From Pseudomonadota bacterium (GTDB lineage Bacteria > Desulfobacterota > GWC2-55-46 > JADFVP01): 8,085 bases of DNA. A program made the position numbers and the translations under genes. Under the pieces are notes generated by a model that saw only the letters and a list, made by a program, of their open reading frames with translations, did not search any database and was not told the DNA's origin. The stretch spans positions 1 through 8,085 of the forward strand of contig JADFVP010000071.1 in NCBI GenBank assembly GCA_015222595.1. The letters run 5' to 3'. Positions 1-6,310 of this stretch are shown here, piece after piece. Within the stretch, counting starts at the first letter, position 1. The number at the start of each line of letters is the position of its first letter.

Positions 1-672
1 GCCGGGGTCGAGAAGGTCATAGCTCTTTCGACCGACAAGGCCGCAAACCCGATAAATCTCTACGGAGCGACAAAGCTCTGTTCCGACAAACTCTTCATAG
101 CCGGTAACTCATATGCCGGAAGCCAGCCAACGCGTTTCTCTGTTGTTCGCTACGGAAATGTCGTAGGTTCTCGCGGTTCCGTTATTCCCCTTTTTAAAAA
201 ACTTAAGTGCACAGGCGTGCTGCCGGTTACCGATACCGAAATGACCCGGTTCTGGATAACGATAGAGCAGGGCGCGGAGTTTGTGTTGAGAAGCCTCAAC
301 TCCATGCACGGCGGCGAGATCTTTGTTCCGAAGATACCGAGCGCCAGTATCTTAGATGTCGCGCGCGCGATAGCCCCGGAGGCCGAGATAGACGTGGTGG
401 GAATTCGTCCGGGAGAGAAGCTTCACGAGGTTTTAATCTCAGAAGAGAACGGCAGAGAGGCGCTTGAGTACGACGACTACTTTGTTATTCAGCCAATGTT
501 CAGGTGGTGGGACGACGAGAGAAAGGCAGGTGGAACTCCTGTTGCAGAGCACTTCTCTTATGCCAGCGACACCAACCCCGATGTGCTCGGCATTGATCGG
601 ATCAGAGCCATGATAGATGAGTATACTGAAGAAGAAGAGAGCGATGATATCATACGGCCGACAGACGGTTAA
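1..672 (+). CDS. pseB: UDP-N-acetylglucosamine 4,6-dehydratase (inverting), PseB; 5'-truncated by window
   Basis: The reading frame is open from base 1 to a TAA at 670-672, giving 223 residues of a protein whose N-terminus lies upstream. PseB is a cytoplasmic, NADP-dependent extended SDR enzyme that converts UDP-GlcNAc to UDP-2-acetamido-2,6-dideoxy-L-arabino-hexos-4-ulose, the first step of pseudaminic acid synthesis. The visible part begins with the strand carrying LSTDKAANP, followed by YGATK. Asp12, Lys13, Tyr21 and Lys25 of the fragment correspond to the catalytic D/K/Y/K set of Helicobacter FlaA1 (D132, K133, Y141, K145). Further family signatures are RYGNVVGSRGSVIP, MTRFWIT, GGEIFVPK and GIRPGEKLHEV. 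By that alignment about 120 residues are missing, which gives a full length near the family's 330-345. The gene overlaps the aminotransferase gene downstream, as pseB and pseC commonly do. The identification is very secure. A retaining legionaminic-type dehydratase is less likely, given the close match to FlaA1. Confidence 0.95.
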   Translation, partial: AGVEKVIALSTDKAANPINLYGATKLCSDKLFIAGNSYAGSQPTRFSVVRYGNVVGSRGSVIPLFKKLKCTGVLPVTDTEMTRFWITIEQGAEFVLRSLNSMHGGEIFVPKIPSASILDVARAIAPEAEIDVVGIRPGEKLHEVLISEENGREALEYDDYFVIQPMFRWWDDERKAGGTPVAEHFSYASDTNPDVLGIDRIRAMIDEYTEEEESDDIIRPTDG

Positions 673-1795
673 TGAGCAGGATGTAGAGGCGGCGGTCTCC
701 GTGCTGCGCTCTTCGATGATAACGCAAGGCCCGGTTGTCGAGGAGTTTGAGCGCGAACTCTGCGCCTACACCGGTGCAAAGTACGCCGTTTGCTGCTCAA
801 ACGGCACTGCTGCTCTCCATCTGGCGGTTCTGGCCGCCGGACTCGGCCCCGGGGACGGGGCGTTGACCACACCACTAACATTCGTCGCTACCGCCAATTC
901 CGCGCTCTTTACCGGCGCGACCCCCTACTTTTCCGACATCGACCCCGTTACCCATAACTTAGACCCAAGTACCATAGAGAGCACGCTCGACGCGCACCCG
1001 GAGATTAGTGCCATTATGCCGGTCCACTTTGCCGGGCTTCCTTCTGATATGGCGTCGATTGGAGAGATTGCCACCAGACGTTCTTTGAGAGTTATAGAGG
1101 ACGCCTGCCATGCGCTTGGCGCCGAAGAGGCGACTGTGGACGGAGGCGTTGCAAAGGTAGGGGCCTGTACATACTCGGATATGACCGTCTTCAGTTTTCA
1201 TCCCGTTAAATCGATAACCACAGGGGAGGGCGGGGCAATAACAACCAACGACGCCGAGCTGTACGAGCGGCTTAAGAGTTTCAGGAACCACGGCATGCGC
1301 AAACCTGTTGGGGAGAGCCGCAGGTGGTTCTACGAGGTAGAGGCCCTGGGGTACAACTACAGGCTCACCGATATTCAGAGCGCGATAGGGGTCTCTCAGC
1401 TCCGTAGACTCGACTTTTTTATAGAGCGGCGAAGCGAGATAGCCGCGCAGTACGACCGTGCCTTCGGCTCGCATCCGTTGCTCACTACTGCGCCAACTGT
1501 CGAAGGCGTAAAGAGCGCGCACCACCTCTATCCGATTGAGATTGATTTTTCTGCCGCCGGTATCTCGCGCGAAGAGTGGTTTTCTCGCATGGAGGCGCGC
1601 TCCATTCTGCCCCAGGTACATTACATACCGGTTCATCTGCACAAGTACTATCGCGAACGGTTCGGCTTTTCAGTTGGGGACTTTCCCCGTGCAGAGGCCT
1701 TTTATGCAAAAGAGGTCAGTCTGCCGATCTTTCCGAACCTTACCGACGTTGAGGCAAAGCATGTTGTAGAGGCGGTTCTCGCCTCGCTCGAATAA
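644..1795 (+). CDS. pseC: UDP-4-amino-4,6-dideoxy-N-acetyl-beta-L-altrosamine transaminase, PseC-like (DegT/DnrJ/EryC1 family)
   Basis: This is a 383-residue PLP-dependent sugar aminotransferase, full length for the family. PseC transfers an amino group, normally from glutamate, to C4 of the PseB product. I chose ATG 644 because family members begin MI-YGRQ, with the conserved block LRSSMITQGPVVEEFE close behind. An in-frame ATG at 617 would add nine lysine-rich residues (SILKKKRA) and has no better ribosome binding site. Visible motifs are SNGTAALHLA (about 52-61, PLP phosphate binding), TPLTFVATANS, the EDACHALGAE block with Asp153 (pyridine nitrogen), FSFHPVKSITTGEGG with the Schiff-base Lys189, and FRNHGM and YNYRLTDIQSAIG downstream. 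The C-terminal small domain with HLHKYYRERFG is present. The start overlaps pseB by 29 bases, suggesting translational coupling. Because PseB precedes it, a PseC assignment is preferred over LegC, PglE or ArnB, which share the fold. Confidence 0.92.
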   Translation: MISYGRQTVNEQDVEAAVSVLRSSMITQGPVVEEFERELCAYTGAKYAVCCSNGTAALHLAVLAAGLGPGDGALTTPLTFVATANSALFTGATPYFSDIDPVTHNLDPSTIESTLDAHPEISAIMPVHFAGLPSDMASIGEIATRRSLRVIEDACHALGAEEATVDGGVAKVGACTYSDMTVFSFHPVKSITTGEGGAITTNDAELYERLKSFRNHGMRKPVGESRRWFYEVEALGYNYRLTDIQSAIGVSQLRRLDFFIERRSEIAAQYDRAFGSHPLLTTAPTVEGVKSAHHLYPIEIDFSAAGISREEWFSRMEARSILPQVHYIPVHLHKYYRERFGFSVGDFPRAEAFYAKEVSLPIFPNLTDVEAKHVVEAVLASLE

Positions 1796-1829
1796 CTGTT
1801 TTTTTTGAACTCTTTTTAGTGACTAACAT

Positions 1830-1837
1830 AAAGGAGG
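1830..1837 (+). promoter_or_regulatory. Strong Shine-Dalgarno sequence of the 60-residue zinc-ribbon gene
   Basis: AAAGGAGG is complementary to the anti-Shine-Dalgarno end of 16S rRNA and lies four bases (CGCC) before ATG 1842. It is the best-matching ribosome binding site in the window and is the main evidence that the small gene is translated. Confidence 0.85.
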
Positions 1838-1841
1838 CGCC

Positions 1842-2024
1842 ATGATACCGAGATGGAACTGTGTTAAGTGTTCAGAAACATACAATGGATGGGCCATGTA
1901 CCACCGCTCCAAGAGCCACTCTCTGCTCTGCTGTCCTGAGTGCGGCGGGCTCTTAGAGTTGATGAACGACACGAAGGCGGCGTCGATGATAATCGACCTT
2001 ATTGGCGGCGAGAGGTCGGCATAG
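1842..2024 (+). CDS. Small hypothetical protein with two CxxC pairs (zinc-ribbon-like), 60 residues
   Basis: I do not recognise a named family. The protein has 60 residues. Cys7-Val-Lys-Cys10 near the N-terminus and Cys31-Pro-Glu-Cys34 (within LLCCPECGGLL) are separated by 20 residues, the arrangement expected for a single zinc ribbon. An aromatic/basic stretch (TYNGWAMYHRSKSH) lies between the knuckles. A short, mostly helical-looking tail (ELMNDTKAASMIIDLIGGE) follows. No signal peptide or membrane segment is visible. That it is a real gene is supported by a near-perfect Shine-Dalgarno sequence four bases before ATG, by the spaced cysteine pairs, and by its position on the operon strand between pseC and the synthase gene. 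Its role is unknown. It could be a small regulator, a metal-binding accessory factor or an enzyme-assembly partner; all of these are inference. Cys30 next to Cys31 is an extra, probably non-ligand, cysteine. Confidence 0.75.
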   Translation: MIPRWNCVKCSETYNGWAMYHRSKSHSLLCCPECGGLLELMNDTKAASMIIDLIGGERSA

Positions 2025-2069
2025 AGGCGTCTAATCTCAGCGTAGAACAGTAAACAAAGACAAGTGTGC

Positions 2070-2074
2070 AAGGA
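2070..2074 (+). promoter_or_regulatory. Ribosome binding site deciding the TTG start of the synthase gene
   Basis: AAGGA lies seven bases before TTG 2082 and is the only good purine-rich site here. The upstream in-frame GTG at 2064 is preceded by ACAAAGACAA, a poor match, so TTG 2082 is the preferred start. Confidence 0.55.
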
Positions 2075-2081
2075 AAAAGAA

Positions 2082-3134
2082 TTGATAAAGAAAAAATTCG
2101 AGATAGCAGGCAGAAGCGTCGGGACCGGTGAGCCGGTCTATATAATAGCAGAGGTCGGCTCCAACCACGACGGCAGTATAGAGAGAGCAAAGGAGCTTAT
2201 TACTGCTGCCAAGAGCACCGGGGCCGACGCCGTAAAGTTTCAGTCCTTTACCGCAGAGGGGCTTTTCAATCCTATGCGCCCGAAAGACGGCGCGAACCCG
2301 GACGGCGAGTGGGAGCCGCATCCGGCATATCCCGTAATAGAACGCTTGACGCTGCCTGCCGAGTGGCACGGAGAGCTTAAAGAGTTTGCCCGTAACGAGG
2401 GCATAGACTTTCTCTCCGCTCCGTTCGATACGGACAGGGCCGTACTTCTGAACGAGCTTGGCGTACCGGCCTTTAAGATCGCTTCGGGAGAGGTGACGAA
2501 TGAGCCGCTTCTGCGCACTGTCGCTTCTTTTAAAAAACCTGTGATCCTCTCCACAGGCGCGTCGTACATGAGCGAGGTTGAGCGCGCCGTAGAAGTTATG
2601 GAAGAGGCCGGCAGTGGAGAGATAGCTCTTCTGCACTGCGTTGCCCTCTATCCGCCCAGATACGACGAGTGCAATATACGCTCTGTAAAGACTCTGGCAG
2701 AAAGGTTCAACTGTCCGGTCGGCCTCTCCGACCATACGCCGGGGGCGATGGTTCCCGTTGCCGCCGTTACGCTTGGAGCGTCGATAGTAGAGAAGCATAT
2801 AACGCTCGACAAGAGTTTGGACGGGCCCGACCATCCGTACGCAATGGAGGTAGACGAGTTTGCCGCCATGGTAACCGACATAAGGAATCTAGAGATCGCG
2901 TTAGGCTCAGGGGTGAAGGAACCTAGCGAGGGCGAGATGGGCGAGAGGGTCGGCGCGCGGCGCGCTCTCTACGCTGCAGTCGACATAAAGAAGGGCGAGA
3001 CGATAAGAGCCGAGCAGATAAAGGTGGTGCGCCACTGTTACGGGCTGGCTCCCGGTGAGCTGAATGCAACAGTAGGCCGTAGCGCAAAGGCGGACATAGC
3101 CAAAGACAGGCCGCTTACTTCGGAGAATGTATGA
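2082..3134 (+). CDS. neuB: Nonulosonic acid synthase, NeuB/PseI/SpsE family (TIM barrel plus SAF domain)
   Basis: This 350-residue cytoplasmic enzyme should condense phosphoenolpyruvate with a six-carbon N-acyl amino sugar to form a nine-carbon 2-keto acid. The N-terminal NeuB TIM barrel spans about residues 15-260. Its motifs are IIAEVGSNHDGS (PEP site), GADAVKFQSF, FKIASGEVTNEPLL, ILSTGAS, LLHCVALYPPRYDECNI, and GLSDHTPG and VEKHITLD. His218 and His239 match the metal-binding histidines of Neisseria NeuB with the same 21-residue spacing. A SAF (antifreeze-like) domain follows at about 293-347, beginning GARRALYAAVDIKKGE. TTG 2082 is chosen for its ribosome binding site; GTG 2064 would add six residues. 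Its EVGSNHDG and GPDHPYAME motifs resemble NeuB/SpsE more than classical PseI, which has ELSANH and a Ser in place of this His. The exact substrate, pseudaminic or another type, is therefore open. The stop overlaps the next start as ATGA. Confidence 0.9.
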   Translation: MIKKKFEIAGRSVGTGEPVYIIAEVGSNHDGSIERAKELITAAKSTGADAVKFQSFTAEGLFNPMRPKDGANPDGEWEPHPAYPVIERLTLPAEWHGELKEFARNEGIDFLSAPFDTDRAVLLNELGVPAFKIASGEVTNEPLLRTVASFKKPVILSTGASYMSEVERAVEVMEEAGSGEIALLHCVALYPPRYDECNIRSVKTLAERFNCPVGLSDHTPGAMVPVAAVTLGASIVEKHITLDKSLDGPDHPYAMEVDEFAAMVTDIRNLEIALGSGVKEPSEGEMGERVGARRALYAAVDIKKGETIRAEQIKVVRHCYGLAPGELNATVGRSAKADIAKDRPLTSENV

Positions 3135-3919
3135 GCGGTCCTGTTGCGGCCTTAGTAGCGGCCCCGGTAGTTGCTATAGTACAGGCTCGCATGACCTCGA
3201 CGCGTCTGCCGGGCAAGGTGCTAAAAGAGATTTGCGGAACCACGATACTCGGCCATGTGCTCGCGCGCCTCGGCGGCGCAAATAGAATAGACAAGCTTGT
3301 AGTCGCAACGAGTACTGACTCGACCGACGACGTTATAGAGCAGTGGTGTAGAGATAATGGACAAGAAGTATCGCGCGGCTCTCTCGACGACGTGCTCGAC
3401 CGATACTATGGTGCGGCTGTAGAGACAGGGGCGGCAATCGTTGTGCGTATAACGGCCGACTGTCCGCTGATAGATCCGCAGATAGTAGACTCCGTTATAG
3501 AGCTGTTACTAAGCGGAGGGCACGACTACGCGAGCCTCGGCGGGGACTTTCCCGACGGGCTCGATTGCGAGGCCTTTACGTTCGAGACCTTAAAGAGAGC
3601 GCACGCAGAGGCGAAGCTCGCCAGCGAGCACGAGCACGTTACGCCGTACATCTACAAGAACCCCGACCGGTTCGACATTGCGACCGTTACCTTGGAGGGC
3701 GGCAATGCACAACTTCGCTGGACGGTAGATGACGAGAAGGATTTTTCGCTCGTTACTCATATATTCGAAGGCTTGAGCGGCACTGATGCCGACAAGCTCT
3801 TTTACACGGGTGACATACTCGAATTTTTACGCAAAAACCCGGAGCTTTCTAGTATCAATTCCGAGACAATAAGGAACGAAGGGTATGCAAAGAGTATAAG
3901 AGAAGACCACGAAGTATAG
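3131..3919 (+). CDS. spsF: SpsF-family cytidylyltransferase (CMP-nonulosonate synthetase)
   Basis: The 262-residue protein is a MobA/NeuA-like nucleotidyltransferase of the group annotated as spore coat polysaccharide protein SpsF. Its probable role is transferring CMP from CTP to the nonulosonic acid made by the preceding gene product, so that a glycosyltransferase can use it. Motifs in order are the nucleotide-binding loop QARMTSTRLPGK (18-29), RITADCPLIDP (106-116), DGLDCEAF (142-149), SEHEHVTPYIY (165-175) and LRWTVDDEKD (195-204). ATG 3131 overlaps the synthase stop as ATGA, and GGAG lies five bases upstream, so coupling is likely. The first twelve or so residues are an alanine/valine-rich extension built from a 12-base near-repeat. 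In this operon the enzyme takes the place expected for PseF or NeuA. The family is clear. The CMP product is inferred from the neighbouring genes. Confidence 0.87.
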   Translation: MSGPVAALVAAPVVAIVQARMTSTRLPGKVLKEICGTTILGHVLARLGGANRIDKLVVATSTDSTDDVIEQWCRDNGQEVSRGSLDDVLDRYYGAAVETGAAIVVRITADCPLIDPQIVDSVIELLLSGGHDYASLGGDFPDGLDCEAFTFETLKRAHAEAKLASEHEHVTPYIYKNPDRFDIATVTLEGGNAQLRWTVDDEKDFSLVTHIFEGLSGTDADKLFYTGDILEFLRKNPELSSINSETIRNEGYAKSIREDHEV

Positions 3920-3928
3920 AGGAGACGG

Positions 3929-5230
3929 GTGAAGAGTAAATTTCCGATTTCAGACGAGCTGTGGAGCCGTGGCAAAGAGTTAATTCCGGCCGGAACCCAA
4001 ACGCTCAGCAAGGGCCCGGACCAGTTCGTGCAAGGCGTCACGCCCAAGTACCTCGCAAGAGGAAAGGGCTCGCACGTCTGGTGCGTTGACGGCAACGAGT
4101 ACATAGACTACCCCATGGCGCTCGGTCCTATCTTGCTTGGCTACGACTACCCGGCAGTCACCGAGGCGGTGATAGCTCAGGTTCGCTCCGGCACCACCTT
4201 TACGCTTATGCATCCGCTTGAGGTAGAGGTCGCAGAGCTTATAACCGAACTCGTGCCTTCTGCCGAGCAGGTACGTTATGGCAAGAACGGAGCCGACGTT
4301 ACGAGCGCGGCCATTAAAGTCGCCAGAGCCTACACGGGCCGCGACTCCATAGCGTACTGCGGCTACCACGGCTGTCAGGACTGGTACGCGGTTACGACCC
4401 CGCGCAACAAGGGCATACCTAAAATATTCGCCTCCTATATGCACGCCTTCGAGTACAACAGGCTTGAGAGTCTGAAGAAGATCTTTGCCGAAGAGCCTGG
4501 TAAGATTGCAGCCGTAATAATGGAGGTACCCGGAGTAGACCCTGCAATTAATCCTGACAACGGCATGAACTTTCTTCAGGAGGTAAAAGAGCTTGCCCAT
4601 GCCAACGGCGCAGTCTTTATACTTGACGAGATCGTCACCGGCTTCAGGTACTCTACAGGCGGGGCGCAGAAGCTCTTCGACGTTACTCCTGACCTTACGT
4701 GTCTCGGCAAAGGCATGGCCAACGGTTTCGCTATTTCAGCTCTTGCCGGTTCTCGCAACGTTATGCGCGAACTCGACGAGGTCTTCTTCTCCATGACTTA
4801 TTCTGGCGACACCATAGGGCTTGCCGCTGCAAAGGCAACGCTTAATGAGTTGATGACAAGGCCCGTTATAGAGTATCTCTGGAAGACGGGCGAGAGGCTG
4901 CATGACGGAATTAACTGCGCCGCAACTGAAGCTGGTGTGGACCTAAGAGTTTCGGGTAACGGCCCAAGAGGCGGCATAACTGTATACAACAAAGACGGCG
5001 ACGAAGACCTGCTCTTGAAGTCCGTCTTTATGCAAGAGACCGTAAAGCGCGGCATACTCTTTGGCGGGCCGGTCTTTATTTCATACTCTCACACCGAGGC
5101 AGACATAGACCGCACTATCACGGCCTCTACTGAGGCTATAGAGGTTCTGGCCGAAGCGATCTCAAGCGGAGCGCCGGAGACATTTCTCGAAGGCAAACCA
5201 ATAGGCGTGGTCTTTAGAAAAAGAGATTGA
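3929..5230 (+). CDS. Class III PLP aminotransferase, glutamate-1-semialdehyde-aminomutase-like, in sugar operon
   Basis: The 433-residue protein has the class III (fold type I) architecture throughout: AGTQTLSKGP near residues 21-30, YGKNGADVTSAAIKVARAYTGR (117-138), CGYHGCQDWY (144-153), FILDEIVTGFR with Asp233, and LGKGMANGFAISALAG with the Schiff-base Lys261. GTG 3929 is used, with GAGGAGA just upstream. The gap to the cytidylyltransferase gene is only nine bases. HemL proper usually shows SGTEA where this protein has NGADV, and no other heme genes are nearby, so tetrapyrrole synthesis is unlikely. From its position between an SpsF-like and a Gfo/Idh gene I infer that it aminates a keto-sugar or keto-nonulosonate made by the oxidoreductase. 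The substrate cannot be read from the sequence. It could instead provide an amino-containing side chain. The last codons are repeated in frame after the stop. Confidence 0.88.
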   Translation: MKSKFPISDELWSRGKELIPAGTQTLSKGPDQFVQGVTPKYLARGKGSHVWCVDGNEYIDYPMALGPILLGYDYPAVTEAVIAQVRSGTTFTLMHPLEVEVAELITELVPSAEQVRYGKNGADVTSAAIKVARAYTGRDSIAYCGYHGCQDWYAVTTPRNKGIPKIFASYMHAFEYNRLESLKKIFAEEPGKIAAVIMEVPGVDPAINPDNGMNFLQEVKELAHANGAVFILDEIVTGFRYSTGGAQKLFDVTPDLTCLGKGMANGFAISALAGSRNVMRELDEVFFSMTYSGDTIGLAAAKATLNELMTRPVIEYLWKTGERLHDGINCAATEAGVDLRVSGNGPRGGITVYNKDGDEDLLLKSVFMQETVKRGILFGGPVFISYSHTEADIDRTITASTEAIEVLAEAISSGAPETFLEGKPIGVVFRKRD

Positions 5231-5260
5231 GTAAGAGACTGAGCCTTAAGAAGAGACTGA
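5221..5260 (+). repeat. Three short in-frame repeats of the aminotransferase gene's terminal codons and stop
   Basis: AAGAGATTGA at 5221-5230 is followed by AAGAGACTGA at 5233-5242 and again at 5251-5260. Spacings of 12 and 18 bases keep all copies in the aminotransferase frame, so each reads (R)-Arg-Asp-stop. The first TGA ends the gene and the other two are backup stops. The rest of the 78-base gap (to 5308) is purine-rich and shows no hairpin or promoter that I can support. Confidence 0.6.
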
Positions 5261-5308
5261 AAAAAAGAGAGAAATGAAAGCAGCAAACATCAAGAAAAGG
5301 GGAGAAGC

Positions 5309-6310
5309 GTGAAGGTACTTGTGGTCGGATGCGGCTCTATTGGACGCAGGCATATAAAGAATCTTGCAGGTCTCGGGGTGTCCGAGTTTATTCTGTGCGA
5401 CCCGGACGAAGAGGTACTCAAAAGAGCGGCTATCGGGCTTGAGTCGCCGGAACTCTTCGGGGACTTTAACACGGCCATGGAGGCGGCTCCTGTTGCGGCG
5501 ATAATCTGTACGCCGTCGAACATGCATCTCGATATGAGCAAAGCGCTCGCCGAGCGCGGAGTCCATCTCTTTATAGAAAAACCGCTCTCTCATACAATGG
5601 AGGGTGTTAAGGAGTTTGCCGAGCTTGCTGCCGACAAGGCTGTAGTCACGATGATGGGCATGTGCTACCGCTTTCACCCGATGTTCCTGCGCCTGAAAGA
5701 GCTGCTCGACGAAGAGAGCCTCGGCGCACTTTTTCATATAAATTACTACGGCGGCCACTACCTGCCGGACTGGCATCCGGGGGCGGACTACAGAGACGAG
5801 TACGCGGCCAGGAGCGAACTCGGCGGCGGGGTGATACTTACTTCCATTCACGGACTCGACAACATCAGGTGGCTCTTCGGAGAGGTTCACAGGTTTCGGT
5901 CTTATGTAGACAGGGTCGGCCCGCTCGACCTCGATGTTGAGGATATGGCCCTTGCCATTATGCGGCTCGAAAGCGGCCACTACGTTACATGGCAGACCGA
6001 CTTTCTCCAGCGCGCCCCTCAGCACCGAATGATCATCGTCGGCGAGAAGGGAACTATAAGGTGCGACTTTATTGAGGGCATCATAGAGACCTATCATGCC
6101 GAGTACTCAAAGTGGCATACCGAGAAGGTAGAGTATGAGATCAACACAATGTACGTTTCGGAGATGTGCCACTTTCTCGAATGCATAGAGAATGGAGTTA
6201 CGCCGAAGATAGATATAGAAGACGGCATAAAGACCCTTGAGCTGGCGCTGACGATAAAGCAGGACGGAAACCTGAGCAGAAAGGCCGGAGAGCTGTGCAT
6301 AGTGGAGTAA
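5309..6310 (+). CDS. Gfo/Idh/MocA-family NAD(P)-dependent sugar oxidoreductase
   Basis: The 333-residue protein, typical in length for the family, has an N-terminal Rossmann fold opening with VVGCGSIGRRHIKNL (GxGxxG at 7-12). A CTPSNMH turn follows at about 67-73. The hallmark EKPLSH comes next, with Glu90-Lys91-Pro92, where the lysine is the usual catalytic or cofactor-contacting residue. The C-terminal alpha/beta domain carries MCYRFHPMF, LGGGVILTSIHGLDNIRWL (His181, Asp184) and VGEKGTIRCD. Members oxidise or reduce a hydroxyl or keto group on sugars, often on nucleotide sugars, and often partner an aminotransferase. GTG 5309 sits four bases after AAGGGGAG (5297-5304). The 3' end overlaps the hydrolase gene by 16 bases. 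I infer that it produces the keto group used by the adjacent class III aminotransferase. It could alternatively reduce an intermediate. The substrate is not deducible from sequence. Confidence 0.88.
   Translation: MKVLVVGCGSIGRRHIKNLAGLGVSEFILCDPDEEVLKRAAIGLESPELFGDFNTAMEAAPVAAIICTPSNMHLDMSKALAERGVHLFIEKPLSHTMEGVKEFAELAADKAVVTMMGMCYRFHPMFLRLKELLDEESLGALFHINYYGGHYLPDWHPGADYRDEYAARSELGGGVILTSIHGLDNIRWLFGEVHRFRSYVDRVGPLDLDVEDMALAIMRLESGHYVTWQTDFLQRAPQHRMIIVGEKGTIRCDFIEGIIETYHAEYSKWHTEKVEYEINTMYVSEMCHFLECIENGVTPKIDIEDGIKTLELALTIKQDGNLSRKAGELCIVE

Noticed and set aside
617..643. ATG 617 as an earlier start of the pseC-like gene.
   Set aside because: It would add a lysine-rich nine-residue leader not expected in the family. 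ATG 644 places MISYGRQ at the usual start.
959..1642. 227-residue open frame on the minus strand opposite the pseC-like gene.
   Set aside because: It is arginine-rich and low in recognisable structure, as expected of a shadow frame.
1769..1806. Possible rho-independent terminator after pseC: GAGGCG/CGCCTC six-base stem (1769-1785) and an eight-T run (1799-1806).
   Set aside because: The stem lies inside the pseC coding end, and 13 bases separate it from the T-run. A working intrinsic terminator needs the T-run directly after the stem.
1805..1832. Promoter-like TTGAAC (1805-1810) and CATAAA (1827-1832) at 16-base spacing before the small gene.
   Set aside because: The -10 match is weak and overlaps the Shine-Dalgarno, so a transcript from it would start too late to carry the ribosome binding site.
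1823..2071. 82-residue minus-strand frame opposite the 60-residue zinc-ribbon gene.
   Set aside because: The + strand frame has the Shine-Dalgarno and spaced CxxC pairs; the antisense frame has no supporting features that I can see.
2064..2081. GTG 2064 as an earlier in-frame start of the synthase gene.
   Set aside because: It lacks a good ribosome binding site, while TTG 2082 has AAGGA at suitable spacing and gives a normal N-terminus. It remains possible.
2037..2834. 265-residue open frame on the minus strand opposite the synthase gene.
   Set aside because: It shows no domain signature and is almost wholly antisense to a strongly conserved gene.
5246..6097. 283-residue open frame on the minus strand opposite the oxidoreductase gene.
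   Set aside because: It lies across a well-supported + strand gene, has no recognisable motifs, and is explained by that gene's codon pattern.
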